Shown piece after piece: positions 1 to 6,355 of a stretch of 6,718 bases of DNA. The stretch comes from Minisyncoccota bacterium (GTDB lineage Bacteria; Patescibacteriota; Minisyncoccia; Moranbacterales; GCA-2747515): contig CALIRC010000016.1 of NCBI GenBank assembly GCA_938044295.1, positions 1 to 6,718 of the forward strand, in the 5' to 3' direction. The notes under the pieces are model-generated. The model searched no databases, was not told the origin of the DNA, and saw only the letters and a program-made list of their open reading frames with translations. The first letter of the stretch is position 1. Each line of letters opens with the position of its first letter. The position numbers were made by a program, and so were the translations under genes.

Positions 1-963
1 AATGATGATAAGTCCTAGCTTATGTTCAGATTGCAAGCGTCTACCCATTGTACGCATCGTCATAATATTTGCACTGGAGGTGTCATCAATAAAAACAGGA
101 GCTTCAGAGAGTACGCCCATCGTTTCGCTGACTTTAGCAAAGTCTGCTTCCGTAACATTACCTGTTCGCAACTTCCAAAGATCAATATTTCCCTCTGCTG
201 CGATCATACGATCAACGAGTTGATCTGAGGACATCTCAAGAGAAAAAATACCAACAGGAATCTTATACGTAGTAGCAGCTTGCCGCGCAATATCTAACAC
301 AAAAGACGTTTTACCGACAGAAGGGCGTGCAGCAAGGATAATGAGATCAGAATTTTGCAAACCAGAAAGGACCTTGTCTAGGTCAATAAATCCCGTAGGA
401 ACACCACGGAGTTCACCTTTATTTTTGTGGAGTTGGTCCAATCGATCAAAAGCTTCACCTAAAATCGTTTTGATTGGAGTAAAATCTTTTTTAAGCGACT
501 TCTGAGAGATACCAAAGAGTTTTTGTTCGGCATCATCTAAGAGTTCATCAATATCTCGCGCCTCATCATAGCCAAGATCAGAAATATCAGCAGCAGCACT
601 AATCAGTTTTCTGAGAACTGATTTTTTCTGAACAATTTTGGCATAGTACGTGATATTAGATGCACTTGGGACACTTGCCACAAGTTCTGCGAGGTGGCTA
701 GCACCTCCAACACGATCAATTTCTTTGCGATCTTCAAGTGTGCTAGAGAGACTTAAAACATCAATCGGATTATTTTCTTCGTAAAGAGAAAGTGCAGCAT
801 CAAAGATTAAATTATTTACTTCATTGTAAAAATCGCCAACATGAAGAATGTCCGCAATTTTAGAAATCGCCTCTTTGTCGAGCATAAGTGCACCAATTAC
901 AGATCGCTCAGCCTCATCAGAGTGAGGGGGCATGCGGAGCTCAGAAGAAGAATTCTGCGCCAT
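1..963 (-). CDS. dnaB: Replicative DNA helicase DnaB, N-terminal 321 residues (3' end outside window)
   Basis: This gene encodes the hexameric ATP-dependent helicase that unwinds DNA at the replication fork and recruits primase. The minus strand reads open from the ATG at 963 to the window edge. Residues about 13-115 form the DnaB N-terminal domain (PPHSDEAERSVIGALMLD start). A linker follows, then the RecA-like motor from about residue 185 (GVPTGFIDLDKVLSGL). The Walker A loop is ARPSVGKTS (residues 212-220, K218 and T219), where many DnaBs have Met rather than Val. The SLEMS motif with the catalytic glutamate (E243) follows, and the frame ends at LGLIII, just before the expected Walker B aspartate. 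About 120-140 C-terminal residues are therefore missing. No intein is seen in the visible part. No Shine-Dalgarno precedes the start. The gene is divergent from the mutarotase gene. The family call is very secure; an alternative start at Met11 is possible. Confidence 0.96.
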   Translation of the reverse strand, partial: MAQNSSSELRMPPHSDEAERSVIGALMLDKEAISKIADILHVGDFYNEVNNLIFDAALSLYEENNPIDVLSLSSTLEDRKEIDRVGGASHLAELVASVPSASNITYYAKIVQKKSVLRKLISAAADISDLGYDEARDIDELLDDAEQKLFGISQKSLKKDFTPIKTILGEAFDRLDQLHKNKGELRGVPTGFIDLDKVLSGLQNSDLIILAARPSVGKTSFVLDIARQAATTYKIPVGIFSLEMSSDQLVDRMIAAEGNIDLWKLRTGNVTEADFAKVSETMGVLSEAPVFIDDTSSANIMTMRTMGRRLQSEHKLGLIII

Positions 964-1151
964 AAGACAAATAAATATAGTAATACTAAAAACAGTACAT
1001 AAATCGCCATAAATTCATGTATAGATCATTATAACGCAGATCATGAAGTTTTTTACACAAGGAGAAGTGAGTAAGTCGGGGATAATGCAATTTGTGTACA
1101 AGTGCAAAATACGCATATGTTATGATAAGGAAAATCATTGAAATAATCTTT
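964..1151. other. Divergent intergenic spacer between dnaB and the mutarotase gene
   Basis: This 188-bp AT-rich spacer must hold promoters for both flanking genes. On the minus strand a perfect TATAAT lies at 1028-1033 and a TATATT at 974-979; neither has a good -35 element. On the plus strand TATGAT at 1121-1126 is a -10 candidate for the mutarotase gene, again without a clear -35. Around the minus-strand TATAAT there is a direct repeat AGATCAT (1023-1029 and 1038-1044) and an inverted repeat TTCATG/CATGAA (1014-1019 and 1042-1047), which could be an operator or chance. I see no RNA gene or credible small gene here. Confidence 0.5.
1028..1033 (-). promoter_or_regulatory. Candidate -10 box for dnaB
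   Basis: A perfect TATAAT is read on the minus strand. It would place a transcription start near position 1021 and give a leader of roughly 57 nt for dnaB. No convincing -35 hexamer lies 16-18 bp upstream, and in AT-rich DNA such a hexamer can arise by chance. A second candidate, TATATT at 974-979, would instead give an almost leaderless dnaB transcript. Confidence 0.3.
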
Positions 1152-2072
1152 ATGACGGACACGAAAAAGCAATGCAGTCAGTACACGTCTGTTTCCTGTG
1201 AAACGCGAGATGATCTCGAAGTATGGATAATCAAAAACAAGTATGCAGATGCAGCAATACTCACACAAGGCGCACAGCTGATTTCTTATAACAACAAAGG
1301 AGAAAAACCTATAATATGGCAATCTCGTGATACATTCTACAAATCGGGAATACCAGTACGCGGTGGTATACCTATAATCGGACCCTGGTTTAATGCTCTG
1401 GAGACAAATCCTCCAGAGATAAGTCACTTTGTGACGCAAGAACAAAATGCACCCTCACATGGCTTTCTAAGGGATATATCCTGGACCTTGGAAGATGTGA
1501 AAGAGTCTGACGAAAAAACAGTGATCACATTTTCTTATACTCATACGAGAAATTTGCTTTGGAATCGACACTTCAGAACAAATATAACCTACACCATCGG
1601 TGCAGAGCTTGACGTGGCCCTATCATTTGAAAATACGGATGAATCCGAAATATCAATAACGAGTGCATTGCACACCTATTTTGCAATTTCAGATGTGAGC
1701 AATATCGTCGTGCCATCATTTGACACGATCAAATACATCGACACACTTGATGAGAGAAAAGAGAAGATATGGGATGGAGAACTTGTAATTGATCAAGAAA
1801 GGGATTATATTTTTCTAAATCCGCCTACAAAACAAAGTATTGTCGACAAGGGGTGGGAGAGAGAAATTCATCTGGAAACAAGGGGAAGTAAAAGCGCAGT
1901 ACTCTGGAATCCCTGGAAAGAAAAAGCCAAGGCACTTTCCATGTTTGCTGATGAAGAGTACAAAGAAATGCTCTGCATAGAGACAGCAAACATTAGTAAA
2001 GACTTGAGAACGCTTCTTCCTGGAGAAGTGCATGACTTAGGTGTGTGTATTAAATCAAAAAATTTACCCTAA
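1152..2072 (+). CDS. D-hexose-6-phosphate mutarotase-like protein (aldose 1-epimerase superfamily, YeaD type)
   Basis: Members of this family interconvert the alpha and beta anomers of glucose-6-phosphate and related hexose phosphates in the cytosol (EC 5.1.3.15). The 306-residue product is close to the usual 280-300. In order it shows GAQLISY (40-46), EKPIIWQS (51-58), the phosphate-binding-type RGGIP (70-74) followed by GPWF, HGF (103-105, H103), ALHTYF (172-177, H174), VLWNPW (250-255) and CIETAN (275-280, E277). The two histidines and the glutamate match the catalytic residues of the family. The frame stays open further upstream, with ATGs at 1092 and 1122, but the added residues are lysine- and isoleucine-rich and do not resemble the family start, so 1152 is preferred. 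No clear Shine-Dalgarno precedes any of the three. The gene lies 5 bp ahead of the acetyltransferase gene, so the two are probably cotranscribed. The family is clear; the exact sugar substrate is not known. Confidence 0.86.
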   Translation: MTDTKKQCSQYTSVSCETRDDLEVWIIKNKYADAAILTQGAQLISYNNKGEKPIIWQSRDTFYKSGIPVRGGIPIIGPWFNALETNPPEISHFVTQEQNAPSHGFLRDISWTLEDVKESDEKTVITFSYTHTRNLLWNRHFRTNITYTIGAELDVALSFENTDESEISITSALHTYFAISDVSNIVVPSFDTIKYIDTLDERKEKIWDGELVIDQERDYIFLNPPTKQSIVDKGWEREIHLETRGSKSAVLWNPWKEKAKALSMFADEEYKEMLCIETANISKDLRTLLPGEVHDLGVCIKSKNLP

Positions 2073-2077
2073 AAGAT

Positions 2078-2689
2078 ATGTTAGACATCACAACATTGGT
2101 GGAGATAGATAGTCTTGATTTACCACTACCAATTTATAAAAGCAAAAAAATTGCAAATGCTCTCCACGATGAGTTAGGATCATTTGGAATCTATGTCGGA
2201 TTAACGAGGGAGCATGTTGAGCAGATACAAACATACTCACTCGATCTCTCCGATACGGCGCTCCAAGAATCCACAACGGACTATAAACGATTTGGCAAAG
2301 GTGATTATGCGGAACGCTATACTAAAAAACACAGAATACAGTTTGTACTAGTGCATGAAGAAACAGGGGATGTGGCATCCATGATCTGGTATGGACCAGA
2401 AGCGCTTCCAGAAGGTTTGGAATTCACTGTAGCAGTAACACAAAAAGAGAAATCACGGCAGTGGTATACGAGCGCATATAGAACATATGGCAAGTATAGA
2501 GGAGTACGCATCACGACGGCATTTAGCGCGTATATTTTAGATCTCTACAAAAAATCACATCCAAAAAATCCTATGTCACTCGCAGTCCAAAAAGCTAATA
2601 AGCCGGGTATAAAACTCTACACAAAGCTTGGATTTATCACAATTGCACAAGATAATAAAGAAAACGAATACATCATGCAGTTAATCTAA
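2078..2689 (+). CDS. GNAT-family N-acetyltransferase-like protein
   Basis: GNAT enzymes move an acetyl group from acetyl-CoA to an amine. In this 203-residue protein the support lies in the C-terminal half. A central beta-strand region is followed by YGKYRGVRITTAFSAYILDLY (about 137-157), which occupies the place of the acetyl-CoA pyrophosphate-binding motif A but lacks a clean Q/RxxGxG/A. Then comes SLAVQKANKPGIKLYTKLGF (167-186), a good match to the GNAT motif B pattern in which an Asn precedes an aromatic-KLGF helix. The N-terminal 75 residues are not recognisable. The gene begins 5 bp after the mutarotase stop, with no Shine-Dalgarno, which suggests translational coupling in a two-gene operon. 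No terminator with a U-tract is obvious after it. The acceptor could be an amino sugar, given the neighbours, but a small metabolite or a peptide is equally possible. Confidence 0.68.
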   Translation: MLDITTLVEIDSLDLPLPIYKSKKIANALHDELGSFGIYVGLTREHVEQIQTYSLDLSDTALQESTTDYKRFGKGDYAERYTKKHRIQFVLVHEETGDVASMIWYGPEALPEGLEFTVAVTQKEKSRQWYTSAYRTYGKYRGVRITTAFSAYILDLYKKSHPKNPMSLAVQKANKPGIKLYTKLGFITIAQDNKENEYIMQLI

Positions 2690-2797
2690 GAGCATATCCA
2701 TGATCTTTCCTCTGAAAAATTTTTCCATTTTTATAGCGAACGATAGAATAATTAAGAAATGGCATAGAGTGACGATGCAAAACAATTACAGTTAATA

Positions 2798-2825
2798 TTG
2801 ACATCCTTCACTCTTTTGATATGAT
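2798..2825 (+). promoter_or_regulatory. Sigma-70-type promoter ahead of the DUF218-like gene
   Basis: A perfect -35 box TTGACA (2798-2803) is separated by 16 bp from TATGAT (2820-2825), one mismatch from the -10 consensus. It is the best promoter in the window. The predicted start is near 2832, which leaves a leader of about 86 nt to the preferred start codon at 2918. It separates the DUF218-like gene from the upstream mutarotase-GNAT pair as its own transcription unit. Confidence 0.75.
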
Positions 2826-2904
2826 TCAAATCAGACAAAAAGGATAGAAAAAATTCTCAAAAAATGAGAAGTCCTATATTGTTAAAAATCACTATACCAC
2901 ATCT

Positions 2905-2908
2905 GGAG
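2905..2908 (+). promoter_or_regulatory. Shine-Dalgarno GGAG deciding the start at 2918
   Basis: GGAG lies 9 nt before the ATG at 2918, a normal spacing. The other in-frame ATG, at 2864, has its nearest AGGA (2841-2844) 19 nt away, too far for efficient use. This is the only gene in the window with a recognisable Shine-Dalgarno at usual distance, and it supports the shorter 257-residue product. Confidence 0.5.
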
Positions 2909-2917
2909 TCGTTAAGG

Positions 2918-3691
2918 ATGAAAAAAGCTAAAGTTATTATAAATTTATTAGCTGGATTTCTCACTCCAGTTGAAAAAAATGGTGAGATAACTGTATCTGG
3001 TGAGCTCGGGAGTACCAATTCCAGTGGTAAATTACTAGGAGTTGGTGCTGAAATTCGCTGGTTCGCCGTGGCTGAGCTCTACCGACGAGCAAAAAAGCAC
3101 AATCATGATGTAAAAATTGTAGTTGGTGGCTGTGAGCAGAGTGAGCTAAAAGATGCGGGCTTATCAATCACGCATTGTGGTGAATGGGCAGTGTATTTTT
3201 TAAATACTCAGCACAACATTCCCTTGGAAGATATACATTGTAAAACATGCATTGAGGGAAATACCAATGGAGATATGCGAGTTCTAATGGACTACAATGA
3301 CTCACATGCGCACGCTGATCTAGAAATTAATGTGACAACAATGTTCCATCGCTTACGTGTCTACCTTATGCGTTACAGTATCGAGCAGACCAATGATTTG
3401 AGGTGGTGGTCACAACAACCGTATGCAGAAGAAATGTACAATCTTCTTTCCTCATCAGCATTCTCGATGCAAGATGATTTAAAGCTAATTGGAATGCTCA
3501 ATAAGATTGTTCCTCAGAAGGGAAATCGGCGTGTAGTCATGGCTGATGCTGAAAGAATCGCAGCATGCTCGTCAAATAAGCTAGCACGAATCAGTGCTGC
3601 ACATATAAGTAAAAATCCAGCACTACGTGAAGTAATACAAGGCGAAAAAAACGGTATAAAAGCTTTGCTGGCAGGGGAATACTCTGAATAG
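2918..3691 (+). CDS. DUF218/YdcF-like protein, soluble, function unknown
   Basis: I recognise the DUF218 (YdcF/SanA/ElyC) fold by pattern rather than by strong identity. The 257-residue product opens with a beta strand (KAKVIINLLAGFL, 3-15). It then has GVGAEIRWFAVAELYRRAKK (41-60), like the family's arginine-containing helix ending in ELY. KIVVGG (66-71) corresponds to the usual IVSGG. Next come a helix and IPLEDIHCKTCIEGNTNGD (101-119), like the family's IPxEDI...NT stretch, and INVTTMFHRLR (137-147), like the VTxxxHxxR motif. The order and spacing fit the family. The C-terminal 90 residues are family-atypical and contain a possible helical domain. No signal peptide or membrane anchor precedes the domain, unlike SanA/ElyC, so it is probably cytosolic. 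Other members have been linked to envelope or polysaccharide functions, but biochemistry is sparse. It has its own promoter and a hairpin terminator. An ATG at 2864 would add 18 residues. Confidence 0.62.
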   Translation: MKKAKVIINLLAGFLTPVEKNGEITVSGELGSTNSSGKLLGVGAEIRWFAVAELYRRAKKHNHDVKIVVGGCEQSELKDAGLSITHCGEWAVYFLNTQHNIPLEDIHCKTCIEGNTNGDMRVLMDYNDSHAHADLEINVTTMFHRLRVYLMRYSIEQTNDLRWWSQQPYAEEMYNLLSSSAFSMQDDLKLIGMLNKIVPQKGNRRVVMADAERIAACSSNKLARISAAHISKNPALREVIQGEKNGIKALLAGEYSE

Positions 3692-3704
3692 ATCTTTTAA
3701 TGCG

Positions 3705-3741
3705 GGTCCGATACATGTATGTGTCGGACCTAAATCTTTTT
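3705..3741 (+). terminator. Hairpin terminator or attenuator after the DUF218-like gene
   Basis: The stem GGTCCGATACA pairs with TGTGTCGGACC (11 bp with one G-U pair, loop TGTA), spanning 3705-3730. It begins 13 bp after the stop codon. A run of five T residues follows at 3737-3741, offset from the stem by six bases (TAAATC), so termination may be incomplete. The kinase start codon lies only 5 bp past the T-run, so read-through could feed the kinase gene. Confidence 0.7.
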
Positions 3742-3745
3742 ATAA

Positions 3746-4726
3746 ATGCAAGATATGCAAGAACTAATTCCACAAGCAGTACTAAATGCATTTCAAGTAA
3801 AAAGCATCAACAAAGTACAAATTATTGGCGGGGGCAAGCTAAACCATACTTTTTTATTGACCGAAGCAACAGGAGGGAGATGGATCGTGCACAAACTAAA
3901 TACAATATTTGAACACGATGTTACAAATGATGCAGCTATAATAACCAAGCACCTCTCCGACAATACATGGGATTGTCCAAGCTTTAAAACTACAAAAAAA
4001 GGAGAATACTATGTAAAACATGATGGCGCTATCTGGCGCATGATGCATTTTGTAGAGCATGCGGAGTTTAAGAGAGAAAAGTGTAGCGATTCTTACTTTG
4101 TCGAATATGGAGCATTACTTGGACAATTGCACAAAGACCTTGCAAAACTAGAATATGAACCTCTTTATAAAATCGAGGGATTCCATGATCAAAGATATTT
4201 TCTTGAAAAAGCGCATAGCATTGATTGGACTAAGTGCACTAAAGACATTCAAGAAATTTCACGTAAAACGCAAAAACTTTTAGGGAAGAATCTCGAAATA
4301 TTTAAGATGCACATACAAATTATCCACGGAGATCCGCGAGTTGCAAATGTCTTACATAATGAAGAAATGTCGCCATTTCTATTTATAGACTATGACACTT
4401 TCATGAAAGCTTCAGTATTTGTTGATATAGGAGATGCAGGAAGAGCAATTCTGAATGAAGTATTTACAAGTTGTAACGCAAAAAAAGCAGTGCAACAAAT
4501 CATAGAAGGGTATAACAAAGCGGATCATGTGAGAATCTCATACAAAGATACTGTGATTGCAATAAAAACAATTACGCTGGAACAAGTTTTAAGATATCTC
4601 AATGATATTATCTTTGATTGTTACTATGAATGGGACAAAGAAAATTTTAGTAGTCGCAAAGAGCAAAATACATTCAGAGCAAAAAACGAGTGGAAAAAAT
4701 ACCTCAAAATTGAAAAGGAATTATAG
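3746..4726 (+). CDS. APH-fold sugar kinase, N-acetylhexosamine kinase (NahK)-like
   Basis: This 326-residue cytosolic phosphotransferase has the aminoglycoside phosphotransferase/choline kinase fold. The N-lobe has a glycine-rich loop IIGGGKLNHTFLL (26-38) and WIVHKLNTIFEHD (46-58), which parallels the G-G-x-IN-TYLV and LQRIN-VF pattern of NahK-like kinases. A characteristic GFHD occurs at 145-148. The C-lobe carries the catalytic loop HGDPRVAN (194-201, D196 and N201), the metal-binding IDYDT (214-218, D215/D217) and VDIGDAGR (226-233), as in NahK-type enzymes that phosphorylate N-acetylhexosamines at C1. All catalytic residues are present, so it is probably active. Usual NahK length is about 350, so this one is slightly short. 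No Shine-Dalgarno precedes the start. A TATAAA at 3741-3746 could give a nearly leaderless message starting at the second ATG (3755). Homoserine, choline or other small-alcohol kinases are alternatives; the substrate is inferred. Confidence 0.8.
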   Translation: MQDMQELIPQAVLNAFQVKSINKVQIIGGGKLNHTFLLTEATGGRWIVHKLNTIFEHDVTNDAAIITKHLSDNTWDCPSFKTTKKGEYYVKHDGAIWRMMHFVEHAEFKREKCSDSYFVEYGALLGQLHKDLAKLEYEPLYKIEGFHDQRYFLEKAHSIDWTKCTKDIQEISRKTQKLLGKNLEIFKMHIQIIHGDPRVANVLHNEEMSPFLFIDYDTFMKASVFVDIGDAGRAILNEVFTSCNAKKAVQQIIEGYNKADHVRISYKDTVIAIKTITLEQVLRYLNDIIFDCYYEWDKENFSSRKEQNTFRAKNEWKKYLKIEKEL

Positions 4727-4730
4727 TCAG

Positions 4731-4853
4731 AGGACTTCCTCACTTTAGTGCAATGTGAGGCACAAATACTACTTTTTCTGTAAGGCGTACTGACGTACGT
4801 CGTCAGAAAAAAGAGTGCTTATAACGAGGTAGTGTGCAAAATGAGGAAGTCCT
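4731..4853. repeat. Nested inverted-repeat element between convergent genes
   Basis: The outer arms AGGACTTCCTCA (4731-4742) and TGAGGAAGTCCT (4842-4853) are perfect 12-bp inverted repeats, extended by a T-rich/A-rich match after one mismatch. Inside them CTTTTTCTG (4772-4780) pairs with CAGAAAAAAG (4804-4813, one bulged A), and at the centre CTGACG (4790-4795) pairs with CGTCAG (4801-4806) around TACGT. The left half can also form CCTCAC (4738-4743)/GTGAGG (4755-4760). Each outer arm is itself nearly self-complementary (GAGGA-CT-TCCTC). The T-tract comes before and the A-tract after the inner hairpin, the reverse of a classical intrinsic terminator on either strand. It begins 4 bp after the kinase stop and ends 18 bp from the cysS stop. 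It could be a non-autonomous palindromic element or an unusual bidirectional 3'-end structure. No clear target-site duplication is visible. Confidence 0.7.
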
Positions 4854-4871
4854 GAGTTAGTAATAAATGTT

Positions 4872-6305
4872 CTATATCTTATTGAGCGTGTAGCCATCAG
4901 GCGTATCCTCAATAGCATAGCCAGCAGCCACTATCTCATCTCGCAATCGATCAGATTCTGCATAATCTTTCGCTTTGCGAGCTTCCTCGCGTGCTTTGGT
5001 AAGAGTAGTAATTTCTGCCGGAATGTGCTCGAGATCTGATGTGAAGGTAAAGCCAAGAACATCGGTAGCAATTTTATAAAAAAATGAACAAATTTCATCT
5101 TTATTAATCATGTATCCTGTGTCCATTTTTTGGTTGCCTTCCGTGATAAGCGCAAAAATCTCCGACAAAGCTTGTGGTGTATTAAGATCATCATTCATTG
5201 CATTTTCAAATCGCTCTTTAACAGCTGGCACGTTAATCTGTGCCACTTCCTTACTATGAGGAACATAATTCTTCAAACGAGAAAAAAAACGCTCAAGTGT
5301 TTTCCTGTTACTTTTGGCTTGCTCTAGGCTCTCCCATGTAAAATTCATTTGCGATCGATAATGTGAGAGTAGATAAATCATACGGAGGTCAAGCGGCTCA
5401 AAACCTTTTTCTTTGATGTGAGATAAGATATAGGCATTACCTTTTGATTTCCCCATTCGTTCTCCTTCGATAAGAAGGTGGCGAGTATGAAACCAATAAT
5501 GAACAAACGTTTTCCCTGTAAAACATTCTGTCTGGGCAATTTCCGCCTCTTGGTGCGGAAAAATATTGTCTTCACCTCCAGTGTGAATATCAAAAGTATC
5601 TCCGAGGTACTCATTACTCATTGCACTACACTCAATATGCCAGCCAGGGTAACCGCGACTCCAAGGGCTATCCCATTGCATCAGATGATCTTTTGGAGCT
5701 TTTAACCAGAGCGCAAAGTCCCACTGATTTCGCTTACTCGTGTGAGGGTCCTCCAACCGTGCGCCGACATGGAGATTTTCTAATGTATTACCCGAAAGTT
5801 GACCATATTTGTCAAAGGAAGAAACATCAAAAAAAACATTACCATCTGATTCATAGGCATGATCACTACGAATCAGCGCTTCAATCATCTGAAGCATTTG
5901 GGGAATGTGTTCTGTAGCACGTGGATGATATGTTGCCGGAAGAATAGAAAGCTCCTTCTCATCTTCTAGGGCAGCATTCTCATAGAAACGGGCAATTTCG
6001 AAAGGATCTTTCTTCTCAAGGCGTGCCTTCTTAAGCATCTTGTCTTCGCCACTGTCACCTTGTGCAACATCATCATCTGTAAGATGACCAACATCTGTAA
6101 TATTTTTTATAAGCTTCACTTCATAACCACTGTACAGTAGGTATCGATGCAAGGTATCCGCAGACATATAGGAACGAATATTTCCGATAGTCAAATAATC
6201 GTATACTGTAGGGCCGCAGGTGTACATCGCAACCTTCCCAGGATTGATTGGCGTAAAGATCTCTTTTTGGTTTGTGAGAGTATTGTAGAGTTGTAATGCA
6301 GTCAT
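4872..6305 (-). CDS. cysS: Cysteinyl-tRNA synthetase
   Basis: This class I enzyme charges tRNA-Cys with cysteine using ATP (EC 6.1.1.16). The complete 477-residue product matches the usual 460-480. The Rossmann domain opens with MYTCGPTVYDY (27-37), in which C30 is a zinc ligand. The other zinc ligands are C226 (WHIECSAMS), H251 and E255 (FPHQEAE). NITDVGHLTDDD (68-79) and the RATEH segment (129-133) place it in the TDVGHLT subgroup. The HIGH signature reads TIGN (39-42) and the KMSKS signature reads RMGKS (283-287), continuing as KGN. The C-terminal anticodon-binding helices end with the normal LRDEIVAAGYAIEDTPDG stretch. The ATG at 6305 starts the expected short lead-in and has no Shine-Dalgarno. 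The gene follows the CorA-like gene by 50 bp on the same strand and is convergent with the kinase. Identity is very secure. Confidence 0.97.
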   Translation of the reverse strand: MTALQLYNTLTNQKEIFTPINPGKVAMYTCGPTVYDYLTIGNIRSYMSADTLHRYLLYSGYEVKLIKNITDVGHLTDDDVAQGDSGEDKMLKKARLEKKDPFEIARFYENAALEDEKELSILPATYHPRATEHIPQMLQMIEALIRSDHAYESDGNVFFDVSSFDKYGQLSGNTLENLHVGARLEDPHTSKRNQWDFALWLKAPKDHLMQWDSPWSRGYPGWHIECSAMSNEYLGDTFDIHTGGEDNIFPHQEAEIAQTECFTGKTFVHYWFHTRHLLIEGERMGKSKGNAYILSHIKEKGFEPLDLRMIYLLSHYRSQMNFTWESLEQAKSNRKTLERFFSRLKNYVPHSKEVAQINVPAVKERFENAMNDDLNTPQALSEIFALITEGNQKMDTGYMINKDEICSFFYKIATDVLGFTFTSDLEHIPAEITTLTKAREEARKAKDYAESDRLRDEIVAAGYAIEDTPDGYTLNKI

Positions 6306-6320
6306 GCGATAAATATAAGA

Positions 6321-6348
6321 GATATAATACTGGTAAAAAAAGTGTAAA
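6321..6348 (-). promoter_or_regulatory. Weak promoter candidate for cysS
   Basis: Read on the minus strand, TTTACA (plus-strand 6343-6348) is followed after 16 bp by TATATC (6321-6326), overlapping an alternative TATTAT (6324-6329). Transcription would start near 6314, giving a leader under 10 nt before the ATG at 6305. It lies in the 50-bp gap between the CorA-like stop and cysS. The match is moderate, and cotranscription from upstream is equally possible. Confidence 0.3.
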
Positions 6349-6355
6349 TGTATTG

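Noticed and set aside
1053..1445. A 130-codon minus-strand open frame over the start of the mutarotase gene
   Set aside because: It is rich in Cys, Tyr and Arg with no family pattern and lies antisense to a clearly conserved coding frame; it is a shadow.
2714..2725. Perfect palindrome GAAAAATTTTTC after the GNAT gene as a possible terminator
   Set aside because: It contains only A-T pairs apart from the ends and has no loop, so it would not form a stable RNA hairpin; a run of T follows but that alone is weak.
2700..2795. A 31-codon open frame starting with ATG downstream of the GNAT gene
   Set aside because: It has no ribosome binding site, no recognisable similarity and a length expected by chance in AT-rich DNA; its end lies just before the TTGACA promoter.
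2861..2875. AAAATGAGAAGTCCT, resembling the right arm of the nested palindrome at 4838-4853 with one base missing
   Set aside because: A match of this length with one gap is expected a few times by chance in a window this size, and it has no partner arm nearby.
4772..4813. Inner hairpin read as a classical bidirectional intrinsic terminator
   Set aside because: The T-run precedes and the A-run follows the stem on both strands, so no U-tract follows the hairpin in either transcript.
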